Source of the DNA: Coleofasciculus sp. LEGE 07092
GTDB taxonomy: Bacteria > Cyanobacteriota > Cyanobacteriia > Cyanobacteriales > Coleofasciculaceae
Direction: 5' to 3'
DNA: 64,000 nt
Assembly (NCBI RefSeq): GCF_015207375.1
Contig: NZ_JADEWY010000001.1
Coordinates: 62,001-126,000 of the forward strand
The notes below the pieces were generated by a model that saw nothing but the letters and a program-made list of their open reading frames with translations, made no database searches and was not told the DNA's origin. Positions 9,590-17,984 of the stretch are shown piece by piece (within the stretch, counting starts at the first letter, position 1; each line of letters opens with the position of its first letter). The position numbers were made by a program, and so were the translations under genes.

Positions 9590-10294
9590 GTGTTCAATTT
9601 TAAAAATGGTATTTTTCTTCTCACCATTATCTGTATTATTGCCACAGGTATAGGAGTTTACCTGTTAGGAGGTATCGACCAAGAACAATTGCAAGTTTGG
9701 CTGAAACAAGCGGGTATCTGGGCACCCATTATTTATATCGTCCTCTATACAGTAGGAACAATATTAATATTGCCTTCAACGCCACTCAACCTCAGCGGTG
9801 GTGCAATTTTTGGTGCTGGGTGGGGGACGCTTTGGACGAGTATTGCTGCGGTAATTGCCGCGATAGTAGCATTTGCCTTTACCCGCACGGTGGGACGGGA
9901 GGTGATGGCGAGAAAATTAGCCGGACGCTGGGAAGCCATTGATGCCGAGATGCGTCAGGGGGGCTTATTTTATATGTTTGCCATCCGTCTGCTGCCGATT
10001 ATTCCCTATGGAATCGTCAATTTTGCAGCGGGTTTGACTTCGATTCGTTTCCGAGATTACCTAGTGGGTACGCTTCTCGGCACTGTTCCGGGAATCCTGC
10101 CCTTTGTCATGATGGGTTCGGGGTTACAGGCACTCAAAAGCGGTGATGTTATGCCTTTAATGTTCGCTTTGGCGTTGACGGGAATGCTAGTTGGCGGCGC
10201 TACCTGGTATCGACGCCACCGCCAGTCTCCTCAGAAGGCTTTAGAAGAAATTGAGCGATCGCGTTCTTCAAATTCTGGTGAGGATGTTAAGTAG
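9590..10294 (+). CDS. TVP38/TMEM64 (VTT/DedA-like) membrane protein
   Basis: A 234-residue membrane protein of the VTT/DedA superfamily. It has an N-terminal span, the re-entrant-type segments LILPSTPLNLSGGAIFGAGWGTLW and RLLPIIPYGIVNFAAGLTSIRFRDY, and further spans to about residue 205. A GTG start at 9590 has GGAG 9 bases upstream. Some DedA-superfamily proteins recycle undecaprenyl phosphate across the membrane (established for other members). Its place between two polyprenyl-phosphate glycosyltransferases makes a lipid-carrier role attractive, but that is inference. Confidence 0.85.
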   Translation: MFNFKNGIFLLTIICIIATGIGVYLLGGIDQEQLQVWLKQAGIWAPIIYIVLYTVGTILILPSTPLNLSGGAIFGAGWGTLWTSIAAVIAAIVAFAFTRTVGREVMARKLAGRWEAIDAEMRQGGLFYMFAIRLLPIIPYGIVNFAAGLTSIRFRDYLVGTLLGTVPGILPFVMMGSGLQALKSGDVMPLMFALALTGMLVGGATWYRRHRQSPQKALEEIERSRSSNSGEDVK

Positions 10295-10295
10295 T

Positions 10296-10382
10296 ATGAG
10301 CGGTGTTTTGGACTACTTACAACAAAATAGCGTCAAGGCTATGATGTTATTTGTGCAATTGAGCGATCACCTCAGAGAGTAA
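10296..10382 (+). CDS. Possible 28-residue small protein
   Basis: An ATG two bases after the TVP38 stop opens a 28-codon frame (MSGVLDYLQQNSVKAMMLF...). GAGG lies about 12 bases upstream, inside the end of the TVP38 gene. The predicted peptide is amphipathic with a short hydrophobic centre. It could be a translated leader for the following gtrB-like gene or a chance frame; nothing beyond position and spacing supports it. Confidence 0.2.
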   Translation: MSGVLDYLQQNSVKAMMLFVQLSDHLRE

Positions 10383-10412
10383 TGTTAGCTGACATCTTGC
10401 AACCGATCAATT

Positions 10413-11378
10413 ATGCAGCCAAAATATTCCTTTATCATTCCCATCTACAACGAAGAAGAAACACTCCTTGAACTGTATCGTCGGGTCAGTGCTATAGCGG
10501 ATCGCATGGATGATTTAGTCGAAATTATTTTAATCAATGATGGTAGTCAAGACCAATCTTTAAAAATAATCCGAGAATTTCATCAGCAGGATCAGCGAGT
10601 GTGCTACCTCAGTTTTGCACGCAACTTTGGTCATCAAATTGCTGTGACGGCGGGTCTAAATTTTGTGCGGGGTCAGGTTATTGTCGTCCTTGATGCCGAT
10701 TTACAAGATCCACCGGAGTTAATCCCAGATATGGTTGAAAAGTGGCGGCAAGGGTATCAAGTGGTCTATGCGCAGCGAATCAAACGTCGGAAAGAGAGTT
10801 GGTTCAAGCGCTTCACTGCCTATTCATTTTATCGCATCCTCAAGTACCTAGCTGAGGTGGACATTCCCACAGATACAGGGGATTTTTGTTTAATGGATCG
10901 GCAAGTGGTTGATGTGCTTAACTCCATGCCAGAGTGTAACCGCTATATTCGAGGACTGCGGTCATGGGTTGGCTTTCAGCAGACAGCTATTCGATTTGAA
11001 CGTGACTCGCGCTTTGCGGGAGAAGTAAAGTACACATTCGGCAAATCCTTAGGATTAGCGGTGAACAGTTTAGTCTCGTTCTCGAAAGTACCGTTACGAC
11101 TTTCCACTTATATTGGGTTGCTATCGGCTGCATTAGCGTTATTTATGTCGGTGTTAGTATTGTATTGGCGCTTGACTGAACCGGATTCCCCCTTAACAGG
11201 ATTTGCAACGATTGCGATGGCTATTTTCTTTCTAGGTTCAGTGCAGCTTATTAGCATCGGTATATTAGGTGAATACATTGGGCGAATTTATGAAGAAGTA
11301 AAAGGCAGACCGCTTTACACATTAGCCGAAGTGGGTGGATTTGATAGCCACCTGAAATTTTATAAAAATCAGCGATGA
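10413..11378 (+). CDS. GtrB-like polyprenyl-phosphate glycosyltransferase, copy 2
   Basis: A 321-residue paralogue of the gene at 8568-9542, with the same order of motifs: [57 protein letters not shown], two C-terminal membrane spans and [24 protein letters not shown]. It is expected to load a sugar onto polyprenyl phosphate. Divergence from copy 1 in the donor-binding half suggests a different sugar or a different carrier pool. It probably shares a transcript with the TVP38-like gene 118 bases upstream. Confidence 0.88.
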   Translation: MQPKYSFIIPIYNEEETLLELYRRVSAIADRMDDLVEIILINDGSQDQSLKIIREFHQQDQRVCYLSFARNFGHQIAVTAGLNFVRGQVIVVLDADLQDPPELIPDMVEKWRQGYQVVYAQRIKRRKESWFKRFTAYSFYRILKYLAEVDIPTDTGDFCLMDRQVVDVLNSMPECNRYIRGLRSWVGFQQTAIRFERDSRFAGEVKYTFGKSLGLAVNSLVSFSKVPLRLSTYIGLLSAALALFMSVLVLYWRLTEPDSPLTGFATIAMAIFFLGSVQLISIGILGEYIGRIYEEVKGRPLYTLAEVGGFDSHLKFYKNQR

Positions 11379-11452
11379 AATATCTGGCAAAGTTTACTAA
11401 CCAGTGACTTAGCATAGTACCATCAGGATGAGTAGTCCCTGATTTTCGCCCT

Positions 11453-12637
11453 GTGATTCTTAGCTCCGTTAATACCATTCTCAACCGCGCCCTTGCGGGT
11501 AAAGACATTTCCCCAGAAGACGGTGTTACTCTCCTCACGCAAACTGAACCTGCTGCTGTAGCAGCCATTCAAGAAACAGCCGACCAACTGCGCCACAAAC
11601 AAGCTGGCGACACCGTAACCTATATTATTAACCGCAATATAAACTTTACTAATATCTGTGAGCAGCACTGTAGTTTTTGTGCCTTTCGCCGCGATGCGGG
11701 TACAGAGGGTGCCTACTGGCTGGATTGGGGGCAAATTGTAGAAAAAACAGCGGACGCGGTACAACGAAGGGCTACGGAAATTTGTATGCAGGGGGGACTT
11801 AACCCAGAAGCAAAACTTAACGGTGGGGCTCTACCCTATTACCTGCAATTAGTAAAAACGATAAAACAGGAATTTCCCCAGCTTCACCTCCATGCCTTCT
11901 CTCCCCAAGAAGTGCAGTTTATTGCCCAACAAGACGGACAGAGTTATGCCGATGTAATTGTCGCTTTACGGGATACTGGCGTTGGTTCAATGCCGGGAAC
12001 AGCAGCAGAAGTCTTAGATGATAATGTGCGGCGAATTCTCTGTCCGGAAAAAACAAATACGGCAACGTGGTTAGAAATTGTGGAAACGGCACATCAACTG
12101 GGAATGCCAACGACTAGCACAATGCTATCGGGGCATATTGAAACCCCAGAGCAACAGATGGGGCATTTGGAAAAATTGCGATCGCTCCAACAAACGGCTC
12201 TTGATCGGGGATACCCAGGTTACATCACCGAATTTATCCTACTGCCCTTCATCGGTCAAGATGCCCCCAAACCTCTACGCCGTCGCGTCGGACACGATCA
12301 ACCCGTCTTGGAAGACGCCCTTTTGCTCACAGCCGTAGCGCGAATTTTCCTGGGCAATTGGATTCCCAATCACCAACCAAGCTGGGTAAAACTGGGTTTA
12401 GACGGTGCCACAGAAGCTCTCAGATGGGGCTGTAACGACATTGGTGGCACCTTGATGGAGGAACACATCACCACAATGGCAGGGGCTAAAGGCGGCACTT
12501 GTATGGAAGTAGAGACGTTGCAGGGAGCAATCACTTCTCTAGGGCGTCCCTATCAGCAGCGAGATACACTGTATCAACATCTGCAAACCCCTCTCAATAA
12601 GCCCAAAAACCAGCCCGGAGTTCAAACTCCGGGCTAA
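11453..12637 (+). CDS. cofH: CofH, FO synthase subunit 2 (radical SAM)
   Basis: A 394-residue radical SAM enzyme. The iron-sulfur motif CEQHCSFC places cysteines at residues 69, 73 and 76 (C-x3-C-x2-C). [11 protein letters not shown] and [23 protein letters not shown] are family hallmarks. CofH condenses tyrosine-derived fragments with 5-amino-6-ribitylaminouracil; with CofG it makes FO, the deazaflavin used in cyanobacteria mainly as a photolyase antenna. CofG is not in this window. A GTG start at 11453 is used because no upstream ATG fits. The last ten codons fall within a palindromic repeat (12612-12634), so the C-terminal tail (after about residue 384) is probably repeat-derived. Confidence 0.93.
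   Translation: MILSSVNTILNRALAGKDISPEDGVTLLTQTEPAAVAAIQETADQLRHKQAGDTVTYIINRNINFTNICEQHCSFCAFRRDAGTEGAYWLDWGQIVEKTADAVQRRATEICMQGGLNPEAKLNGGALPYYLQLVKTIKQEFPQLHLHAFSPQEVQFIAQQDGQSYADVIVALRDTGVGSMPGTAAEVLDDNVRRILCPEKTNTATWLEIVETAHQLGMPTTSTMLSGHIETPEQQMGHLEKLRSLQQTALDRGYPGYITEFILLPFIGQDAPKPLRRRVGHDQPVLEDALLLTAVARIFLGNWIPNHQPSWVKLGLDGATEALRWGCNDIGGTLMEEHITTMAGAKGGTCMEVETLQGAITSLGRPYQQRDTLYQHLQTPLNKPKNQPGVQTPG
12612..12634. repeat. Stem-loop overlapping the cofH stop region
   Basis: A perfect inverted repeat, AGCCCGGAGTT / AACTCCGGGCT with a one- or two-base centre, covers the last codons of cofH. It is the first of four consecutive hairpins that run to about 12725. It could act as a terminator or mRNA stabiliser, although no T run follows directly. 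Confidence 0.65.
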
Positions 12638-12642
12638 TAGAT

Positions 12643-12725
12643 CAAGTCCATTAAAATGGACTTGAAGTCTTATCCAGTCGTCTTTAGACGACTTGAGCTT
12701 TTAGCCAGTTTAAACCCCTGGCTTG
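12643..12725. repeat. Cluster of three further stem-loops after cofH
   Basis: Three hairpins follow in a row: CAAGTCCATT/AATGGACTTG, AGTCGTCT/AGACGACT, and AGCCAG...CTGGCT around TTTAAACCC. With the one overlapping cofH they make a four-hairpin composite of roughly 115 bases. The regular spacing and perfect stems indicate a dispersed intergenic repeat element. It could also serve to end or stabilise the cofH transcript. Confidence 0.55.
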
Positions 12726-12783
12726 TTAACTGCCGTGTGGTAGGGGGTATAGAGTGATCGCGAGAGGAGTAACACCTCAAAAA

Positions 12784-12807
12784 TCCCCTTGTCCCCTTGT
12801 CCCCTTG
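12784..12807 (+). repeat. Three copies of an 8-base tandem repeat (TCCCCTTG)
   Basis: TCCCCTTG occurs three times head to tail, then a degenerate copy. It lies 24 bases before the ATG of the DUF3352 gene, so it may lie in that gene's leader. Similar C-rich short tandem runs occur elsewhere in the window (near 29810 and 63285). Confidence 0.7.
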
Positions 12808-12830
12808 TCTCCCTACTCCCTTTCTACTTC

Positions 12831-14615
12831 ATGCCTAAGAAAAACAAATCCTTCCGGCTGCTAGCCTTGGGAGCGGCTGTATTGGTGATTGGCGGTGGTA
12901 TAGCCGCTTACGCGCTACTGATACAGCGCCGCCCTGTCCCCGGAAATGCCCCAGTGGGGACTCAACTGGTGCCACAAGACGCCTTAGTAACGGCGTCAAT
13001 CTCCACAAATTCAGCCCAGTGGAAGCAGTTGCGCCAGTACGGGACACCAGAAACGAAAGCGGCTTTGAATAAACAGCTTGCCCAACTGTACGAAGAACTC
13101 TTAAGTGATAATGGCTACGACTATGAGGAAGATATCCAGCCGTGGTTGGGCGAAACTGTGACGGTTGCCTATCTACAATCGGGACAATTGACAACAGGAG
13201 CAACTCAGGAGAAAAAATCCTCTTCAGAGCTACCCTTTTGGAAGCTGCCAGACTTGCTCGTGCTACCCATTGAGAACTCAGAACAGGCAAAGGAACTATT
13301 AGAAAAAACTGAATCTCAAAAAGTAACACAGTTTGCCGAAAGAACCTACAAGGGAATTCAGATTCGCGAAACTCAAAAAAGTGAAGGTCAGAATTATTCT
13401 GCTACCGTATTGGGTAATTTCTTTGTCATCACCAACAATCCCAAAACCATAGAGCAGGTAATTGATACCTACAAGGGCGAGGCATCCGTTGCCGCCACGC
13501 CCGGCTATGTTGAGAAGTTGGGCAAAATTAATGCTTCAAACCCCTTCGCTCGAGTCTATCTAAACGTGCCAGTTGTCGCGGCAGTCGCTGCCACCCACTC
13601 GAAGCGATCGCGTTCTCCCGAAGACTTGGCAGCCAAACAACAACGGCAGGGCATTGCCACAACGGTCATTCTAGAACCGGAAGGACTCCGTTTTGAATCG
13701 ATTTCTTGGCTCAAACCCAATAGTGAGCAAAAGTACCGAGTTCAAAACCCAACGAGCCGCTTACCCAGACGCCTGCCTGCTAATACGTTATTGGCAATAT
13801 CGGGAGGCAATTTAGCTCAGTTATGGCGTGATTATGCCCGAGGAGCCGAAACAAATCTGCTGAACTCAACCCTGCTTTCACCCGCCAATCTCAGTGCTGG
13901 TTTGCAGGCAATTTCAGGTTTGGACGTGGAAGAAAATTTATTGCCCTGGATGGAAGGCGAATTTGCCTTAGCACTGATGCCTGCATCAAAGGATTTGCTG
14001 GCACTGCCAGAAAGTCAACCAGCACCAACCTTAGGAGCAGGTGTGGTATTGATGGTGCTTTCGAGCGATCGCACCTCTGCTGAAAAATCCTTTGAGCAAC
14101 TCGATCATATGATCGAAAGTCGCTATCAATTTGGGGTAGAAGCAACCCAGCTCAACAATCAAACCGTTGTTAACTGGATATCGCCCTTAGGAGGGGTAAG
14201 CGCTACCCACGGTTGGCTAGAGGGCAATGTTGCCTTTCTCACCTTTGGAGCGCCGATTGCTGATGCGATCGTACCCCAACCCCAAGGGACACTAACCCAA
14301 ACCCCGCTCTTCCAGCAAACCGTACCCACTCAACCCAAACCCAATAATGGTCAGTTTTTCCTGGATGTCGAGCGTACCATCAACCAGGGTAATCTGAATC
14401 TGCAACTTTCCCCAACCTGGAAAATGTGGCTCAAGGCGATTCGTACCATTGGAGTGACTGCGGCAATTAACGACGAACGCAGCACTCGCTTTGATTTGTT
14501 CGTTCAGCTCAAAAAAACGCTGACCCCCAGCGTCTCTGAAACTCCTAAGGGCGCTGAAGCAAGCCCCTCTCCTAGCCCCTCTGAAATTGAAATTTCTCCC
14601 AGTCCATCACCCTGA
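12831..14615 (+). CDS. DUF3352 family membrane-anchored protein
   Basis: A 594-residue protein. After a basic start (MPKKNKSFRLL) it has one hydrophobic span (ALGAAVLVIGGGIAAYALLI), then a large probably periplasmic domain typical of DUF3352 (PVGTQLVPQDALVTASISTN..., QYGTPETKAALNKQL..., LPWMEGEFALALMP). The tail is a Ser-Pro repeat (SPSPSPSEIE...SPSPSP) that may act as a wall-spanning linker. Function is unknown for the family. The frame extends to a TTG at 12789, but the ATG at 12831 starts directly at the basic signal-anchor. Nothing nearby suggests a pathway. Confidence 0.82.
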   Translation: MPKKNKSFRLLALGAAVLVIGGGIAAYALLIQRRPVPGNAPVGTQLVPQDALVTASISTNSAQWKQLRQYGTPETKAALNKQLAQLYEELLSDNGYDYEEDIQPWLGETVTVAYLQSGQLTTGATQEKKSSSELPFWKLPDLLVLPIENSEQAKELLEKTESQKVTQFAERTYKGIQIRETQKSEGQNYSATVLGNFFVITNNPKTIEQVIDTYKGEASVAATPGYVEKLGKINASNPFARVYLNVPVVAAVAATHSKRSRSPEDLAAKQQRQGIATTVILEPEGLRFESISWLKPNSEQKYRVQNPTSRLPRRLPANTLLAISGGNLAQLWRDYARGAETNLLNSTLLSPANLSAGLQAISGLDVEENLLPWMEGEFALALMPASKDLLALPESQPAPTLGAGVVLMVLSSDRTSAEKSFEQLDHMIESRYQFGVEATQLNNQTVVNWISPLGGVSATHGWLEGNVAFLTFGAPIADAIVPQPQGTLTQTPLFQQTVPTQPKPNNGQFFLDVERTINQGNLNLQLSPTWKMWLKAIRTIGVTAAINDERSTRFDLFVQLKKTLTPSVSETPKGAEASPSPSPSEIEISPSPSP

Positions 14616-14786
14616 GCGCTGCCTCTACAGCGTTGCTCAATCCTAGAATGATTATGAATGGAGTTAAGCTGATATATTGGCATACGATAGCCTTATTAGG
14701 GGTACTGCATCGGCTTGAAACAAGCTTGGAGTATATCTAAGCCAATATAAGTTGAAGCTTCAAAAATTGAGTAGAGAAAAAACTTT

Positions 14787-15860
14787 ATGGATTTAGTTGC
14801 ACTCCAAAACAGCTTGGATAATATTTCCTTTGCTGTCCTTTTTGCGACCATGCTGCTTTACTGGATAGGAGCTGCTTTCAAAAGCATTCCCTACCTGCCA
14901 GCCTTAGGAACAGCAGGCATGGCGATCGCTAACCTCTGCATTGCCGCTTTGCTCGGTGCCAGATGGTTAAATGCTGGTTACTTTCCCTTGAGCAATCTCT
15001 ATGAATCTCTATTCTTTCTAACTTGGGGAATAACGACCATTCATCTAGTTGCCGAAAACATGAGCCGTAGCCGATTGGTGGGTACTGTCACAGCACCTGT
15101 AGCAATGGGAATTACGGCATTTGCAGCTCTTTCACTGCCAGCAGAGATGCAGCAATCGGAACCGTTGGTTCCTGCCCTGAAATCGAATTGGTTGATGATG
15201 CACGTTAGCGTGATGATGCTGAGTTATTCGGCACTGATGGTGGGTGCGCTGTTGGCGATCGCGTTTTTAGTCGTCACTCGTGGGCAAAACATCGAACTAC
15301 GGGGGAGTTCAGTCGGGACTGGTGGATATCGTAGCCAGAATGGGTTTACAGCGAATTCCTCCTATCGGCTGCTGCGAAACGGCGAAGAATCTCAGTTACA
15401 GCCTCAAGGGGCACCCGGTAATTCCGTAACTACAGTTAGCGTACTTGAGAATAATGGTTCTGCTAATACTGCCCTTCTCACCCCCCCAGTCACCTCTGTA
15501 TCGGAATTGTCCAGTTCCAAAACCCTCTCACCTCAGCGCCTGAGCCTTGCTGACACCCTCGATAACATTAGCTATCGGATTATCGGATTGGGGTTCCCCT
15601 TGCTGACAATTGGTATTATTGCGGGAGCAGTTTGGGCGAATGAGGCGTGGGGTTCTTACTGGAGTTGGGACCCGAAAGAAACCTGGGCGTTAATCACCTG
15701 GCTAGTTTTTGCAGCATACCTTCATGCTCGCATTACTCGCGGCTGGCAGGGACGCCGACCCGCAATTTTGGCTGCAACTGGATTTATTGTGGTCTGGATT
15801 TGCTATCTTGGGGTGAATCTACTGGGTAAAGGATTGCATTCCTACGGCTGGTTCTTCTAA
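14787..15860 (+). CDS. ccsA: CcsA/ResC-type cytochrome c biogenesis protein (also called CcsB in TIGRFAM usage)
   Basis: A 357-residue thylakoid or plasma membrane protein of the system II cytochrome c maturation pathway, which carries haem to apocytochromes together with the ResB-like partner. The haem-handling motif [20 protein letters not shown] (about residues 287-306) is intact, with histidines before and after it. About eight membrane spans are visible. Between spans lies a Ser/Gly/Asn-rich loop of about 85 residues (about 170-255), much of it low complexity and probably lineage-specific. The partner gene is not in the window. Confidence 0.93.
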   Translation: MDLVALQNSLDNISFAVLFATMLLYWIGAAFKSIPYLPALGTAGMAIANLCIAALLGARWLNAGYFPLSNLYESLFFLTWGITTIHLVAENMSRSRLVGTVTAPVAMGITAFAALSLPAEMQQSEPLVPALKSNWLMMHVSVMMLSYSALMVGALLAIAFLVVTRGQNIELRGSSVGTGGYRSQNGFTANSSYRLLRNGEESQLQPQGAPGNSVTTVSVLENNGSANTALLTPPVTSVSELSSSKTLSPQRLSLADTLDNISYRIIGLGFPLLTIGIIAGAVWANEAWGSYWSWDPKETWALITWLVFAAYLHARITRGWQGRRPAILAATGFIVVWICYLGVNLLGKGLHSYGWFF

Positions 15861-15982
15861 GCCTTCAATAAACGAAGATTGTTGTGGGAGCAAGCCTCAA
15901 AAGCATTGCTTCTACTTACACCAGCTATTGACCCAGTCAGAAGCCATGATCAAAAAGAAAACTATACGGTTAATCGGGGAAA

Positions 15983-16834
15983 ATGGGCGTGGATAATCAG
16001 TTCGAGCCGCTTGCTACCGGTGAAGTCTTATCCGTTGACGAATCGGATCAAATTTTAATTGGACACTGCACCTTTAGAGTCGGCGAATTTGCAGAGGCTA
16101 TCCGGATGCAGCTTGAATATGGGCTAGGTGGATGGTCTCCAGAAAAGAATGCTTGGTTTAGTGCAGAGGGCATCCCCTGCGAAGTGTTGAGATTTAGTTC
16201 CCGTGGCTGGCAGAAAGGCAAGGTCAGAATTAATTTGGAATTTTGTCCTCAGGAATTTGAGGATGAAGATAATGGGGCATCTGCTAGTACAGAGGACGAG
16301 TTAGTACTAGCAGAACCAGAGACTGAGGAGGAGCTAGAGTTTGGCGAACCTTCCACTGTGATGGAGGATGAGGTGGACATGGATGAGTCGTTCACTACCA
16401 TGGATGACTACGAATTTGAGCTAGGCACCTCACCAGTTAGTGATAGGCTGCCAGGGGAGCAGTCCGAAGAGCTGGCGGCAATGTATGACGAGATGGAGGA
16501 AGAATCGGTAACGTTTGAAGACGCTGAAATAGATAGGGATGAGATTTCAATTAGTCTAGATGACGAATTTGATGAAATTTCCCAAAGTATTGAGCAAGAG
16601 TTAGAGCAAGAAGAAGCTCCAACGACCAGTGAGGATGAATTTATCGATCTGGGCGAGATTTCTGTAGAGAATGAGGACGACTTAGATTTTGACGAAATGC
16701 CCGAAAGCAATGAGGATGAATTTCAATTTGGAGACTTTGCCTCGGATAATGAGTTAGAAGAAGACGAAACGGATTCGCTTCTTGATGATGTTTGGCAAGA
16801 TATGAATCAGAGCAGTTGGCAGAATAATGAGTAG
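15983..16834 (+). CDS. KGK domain protein with long acidic tail
   Basis: A 283-residue protein. Residues about 1-90 match the cyanobacterial KGK family: DQILIGHCTFRVGEFAEAIRMQL, then the naming motif in SSRGWQKGKVRINLEFCPQEFED. From residue 95 on, the protein is a repetitive acidic region with units such as TEDELVLAEPE, MEDEVDMDES, TSEDEFIDLGE and SNEDEFQFGD, probably disordered. The role of KGK proteins is not established. The acidic repeats resemble those in the long linker of the receptor at 23365-26337 in composition only. Confidence 0.82.
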   Translation: MGVDNQFEPLATGEVLSVDESDQILIGHCTFRVGEFAEAIRMQLEYGLGGWSPEKNAWFSAEGIPCEVLRFSSRGWQKGKVRINLEFCPQEFEDEDNGASASTEDELVLAEPETEEELEFGEPSTVMEDEVDMDESFTTMDDYEFELGTSPVSDRLPGEQSEELAAMYDEMEEESVTFEDAEIDRDEISISLDDEFDEISQSIEQELEQEEAPTTSEDEFIDLGEISVENEDDLDFDEMPESNEDEFQFGDFASDNELEEDETDSLLDDVWQDMNQSSWQNNE

Positions 16835-16849
16835 GTTAAATTAAGACTA

Positions 16850-16922
16850 AAGTATGAAGTCTGAAGTAAAATTTCATAAATAAATTTGTTTTTTAATTCT
16901 TTATTCTTCACACTTCATACTT
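16850..16922. repeat. Inverted heptad-type repeat between the KGK gene and tilS
   Basis: The left arm (AAAGTATGAAGTCTGAAG) and right arm (CTTCACACTTCATACTTT) are nearly complementary, separated by about 37 AT-rich bases. Within the arms the spacing is seven bases (TATGAAG, TCTGAAG). It could fold into a long hairpin and end the upstream transcript. Confidence 0.6.
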
Positions 16923-16972
16923 TTTGAGTCAGGTTTTCTAGAGCAACACTATAATCAAGCCACCCCGCGAAA

Positions 16973-17980
16973 ATGGCTGAAAACCCGAGCTGGACGTATC
17001 TTCACGCACGGCTTCACCAAACCTTACGCCAGAGGCGGTTATTGAATCGGCATCGGCGCGTCTTGGTGGCTGTATCTGGTGGACAAGATTCCCTGTGCTT
17101 GATGAAACTGCTGCTGGATTTGCAACCGAAGTGGGAATGGCACTTAGCGATCGCTCACTGCGATCATCGCTGGCCCAAAGATACCGGACTTGCCTTTCAT
17201 GTTCAACAACTGGCTCAGGGCTGGAGTGTTCCTTTTTATCTGGAAACTGCTCCTGAGGTGACTCAGAGTGAATCGGCGGCGCGGCAGTGGCGCTATCAAG
17301 CACTCAGTGAGGTTGCTCTATCGCAAGGCTACCCGGATGTGGTAACAGGACATACCCAGAGCGATCGCGCCGAAACGGTTCTCTACAACCTGATTCGGGG
17401 AACGGGGGGTGACGGTTTACAATCCCTCACCTGGCAACGTCCCTTGGCACCTGGAGTACAGCTTGTGCGTCCCCTATTGAACGTCACTCGTGCTGAAACA
17501 TTTCAATTTTGCCAGCAGCAGCACCTACCAATTTGGGAAGATGCCTACAATCAAGACCTTAACTATACCCGCAACCGCATCCGCCAAGAGTTACTGCCCT
17601 ACCTCAAAACTCATTTCAATCCTCAAGTTGAAAGGGCTTTAGCTCATACAGCCGAACTCCTGCGGGCAGAGGTTGATTATTTGGAAAGTGCTGCCCAACA
17701 GCTACGACAGCAAGCTATGGCATCCGTCAGTAAAGATGATCCGGATACCCTACTCAAGCTGAATCGCCTCGTATTGCGGCAGGCACCTCTGGCATTGCAA
17801 CGCCGTGCGATCCGACAGTTTCTCGTCACTGCCCAACCCACGGCTCCGAGCTTCGAGCAAATTGAAGCCATTACCGCCCTCATTAACGCCCCTAACCGCT
17901 CTCGAACATCCTCTTTTCCTGGAGGCGCAGTTGCCCAAGTCGAAAGGAATTGGATTATCTTTCGGACAACTCCAAATTAA
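16973..17980 (+). CDS. tilS: tRNA(Ile)-lysidine synthetase
   Basis: A 335-residue N-type ATP pyrophosphatase that converts the wobble cytidine of tRNA-Ile(CAU) to lysidine so that it reads AUA. The PP-loop SGGQDS is at residues 35-40. Other family features are HCDHRWPKDTG, VVTGHTQSDRAETVLYNLIRGTG and RPLLNVTRAETFQFCQQQHLPIWEDAYNQD...TRNRIRQELLPYL. The length fits the cyanobacterial form, which lacks the long C-terminal extension of E. coli TilS. It converges with hmpF, with only 4 bases between stop codons. Confidence 0.95.
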   Translation: MAENPSWTYLHARLHQTLRQRRLLNRHRRVLVAVSGGQDSLCLMKLLLDLQPKWEWHLAIAHCDHRWPKDTGLAFHVQQLAQGWSVPFYLETAPEVTQSESAARQWRYQALSEVALSQGYPDVVTGHTQSDRAETVLYNLIRGTGGDGLQSLTWQRPLAPGVQLVRPLLNVTRAETFQFCQQQHLPIWEDAYNQDLNYTRNRIRQELLPYLKTHFNPQVERALAHTAELLRAEVDYLESAAQQLRQQAMASVSKDDPDTLLKLNRLVLRQAPLALQRRAIRQFLVTAQPTAPSFEQIEAITALINAPNRSRTSSFPGGAVAQVERNWIIFRTTPN

Positions 17981-17984
17981 CCTC

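Noticed and set aside
12784-12830. Upstream TTG start for the DUF3352 protein
   Set aside because: The added residues come from a tandem repeat; the ATG at 12831 starts directly at the basic signal-anchor.
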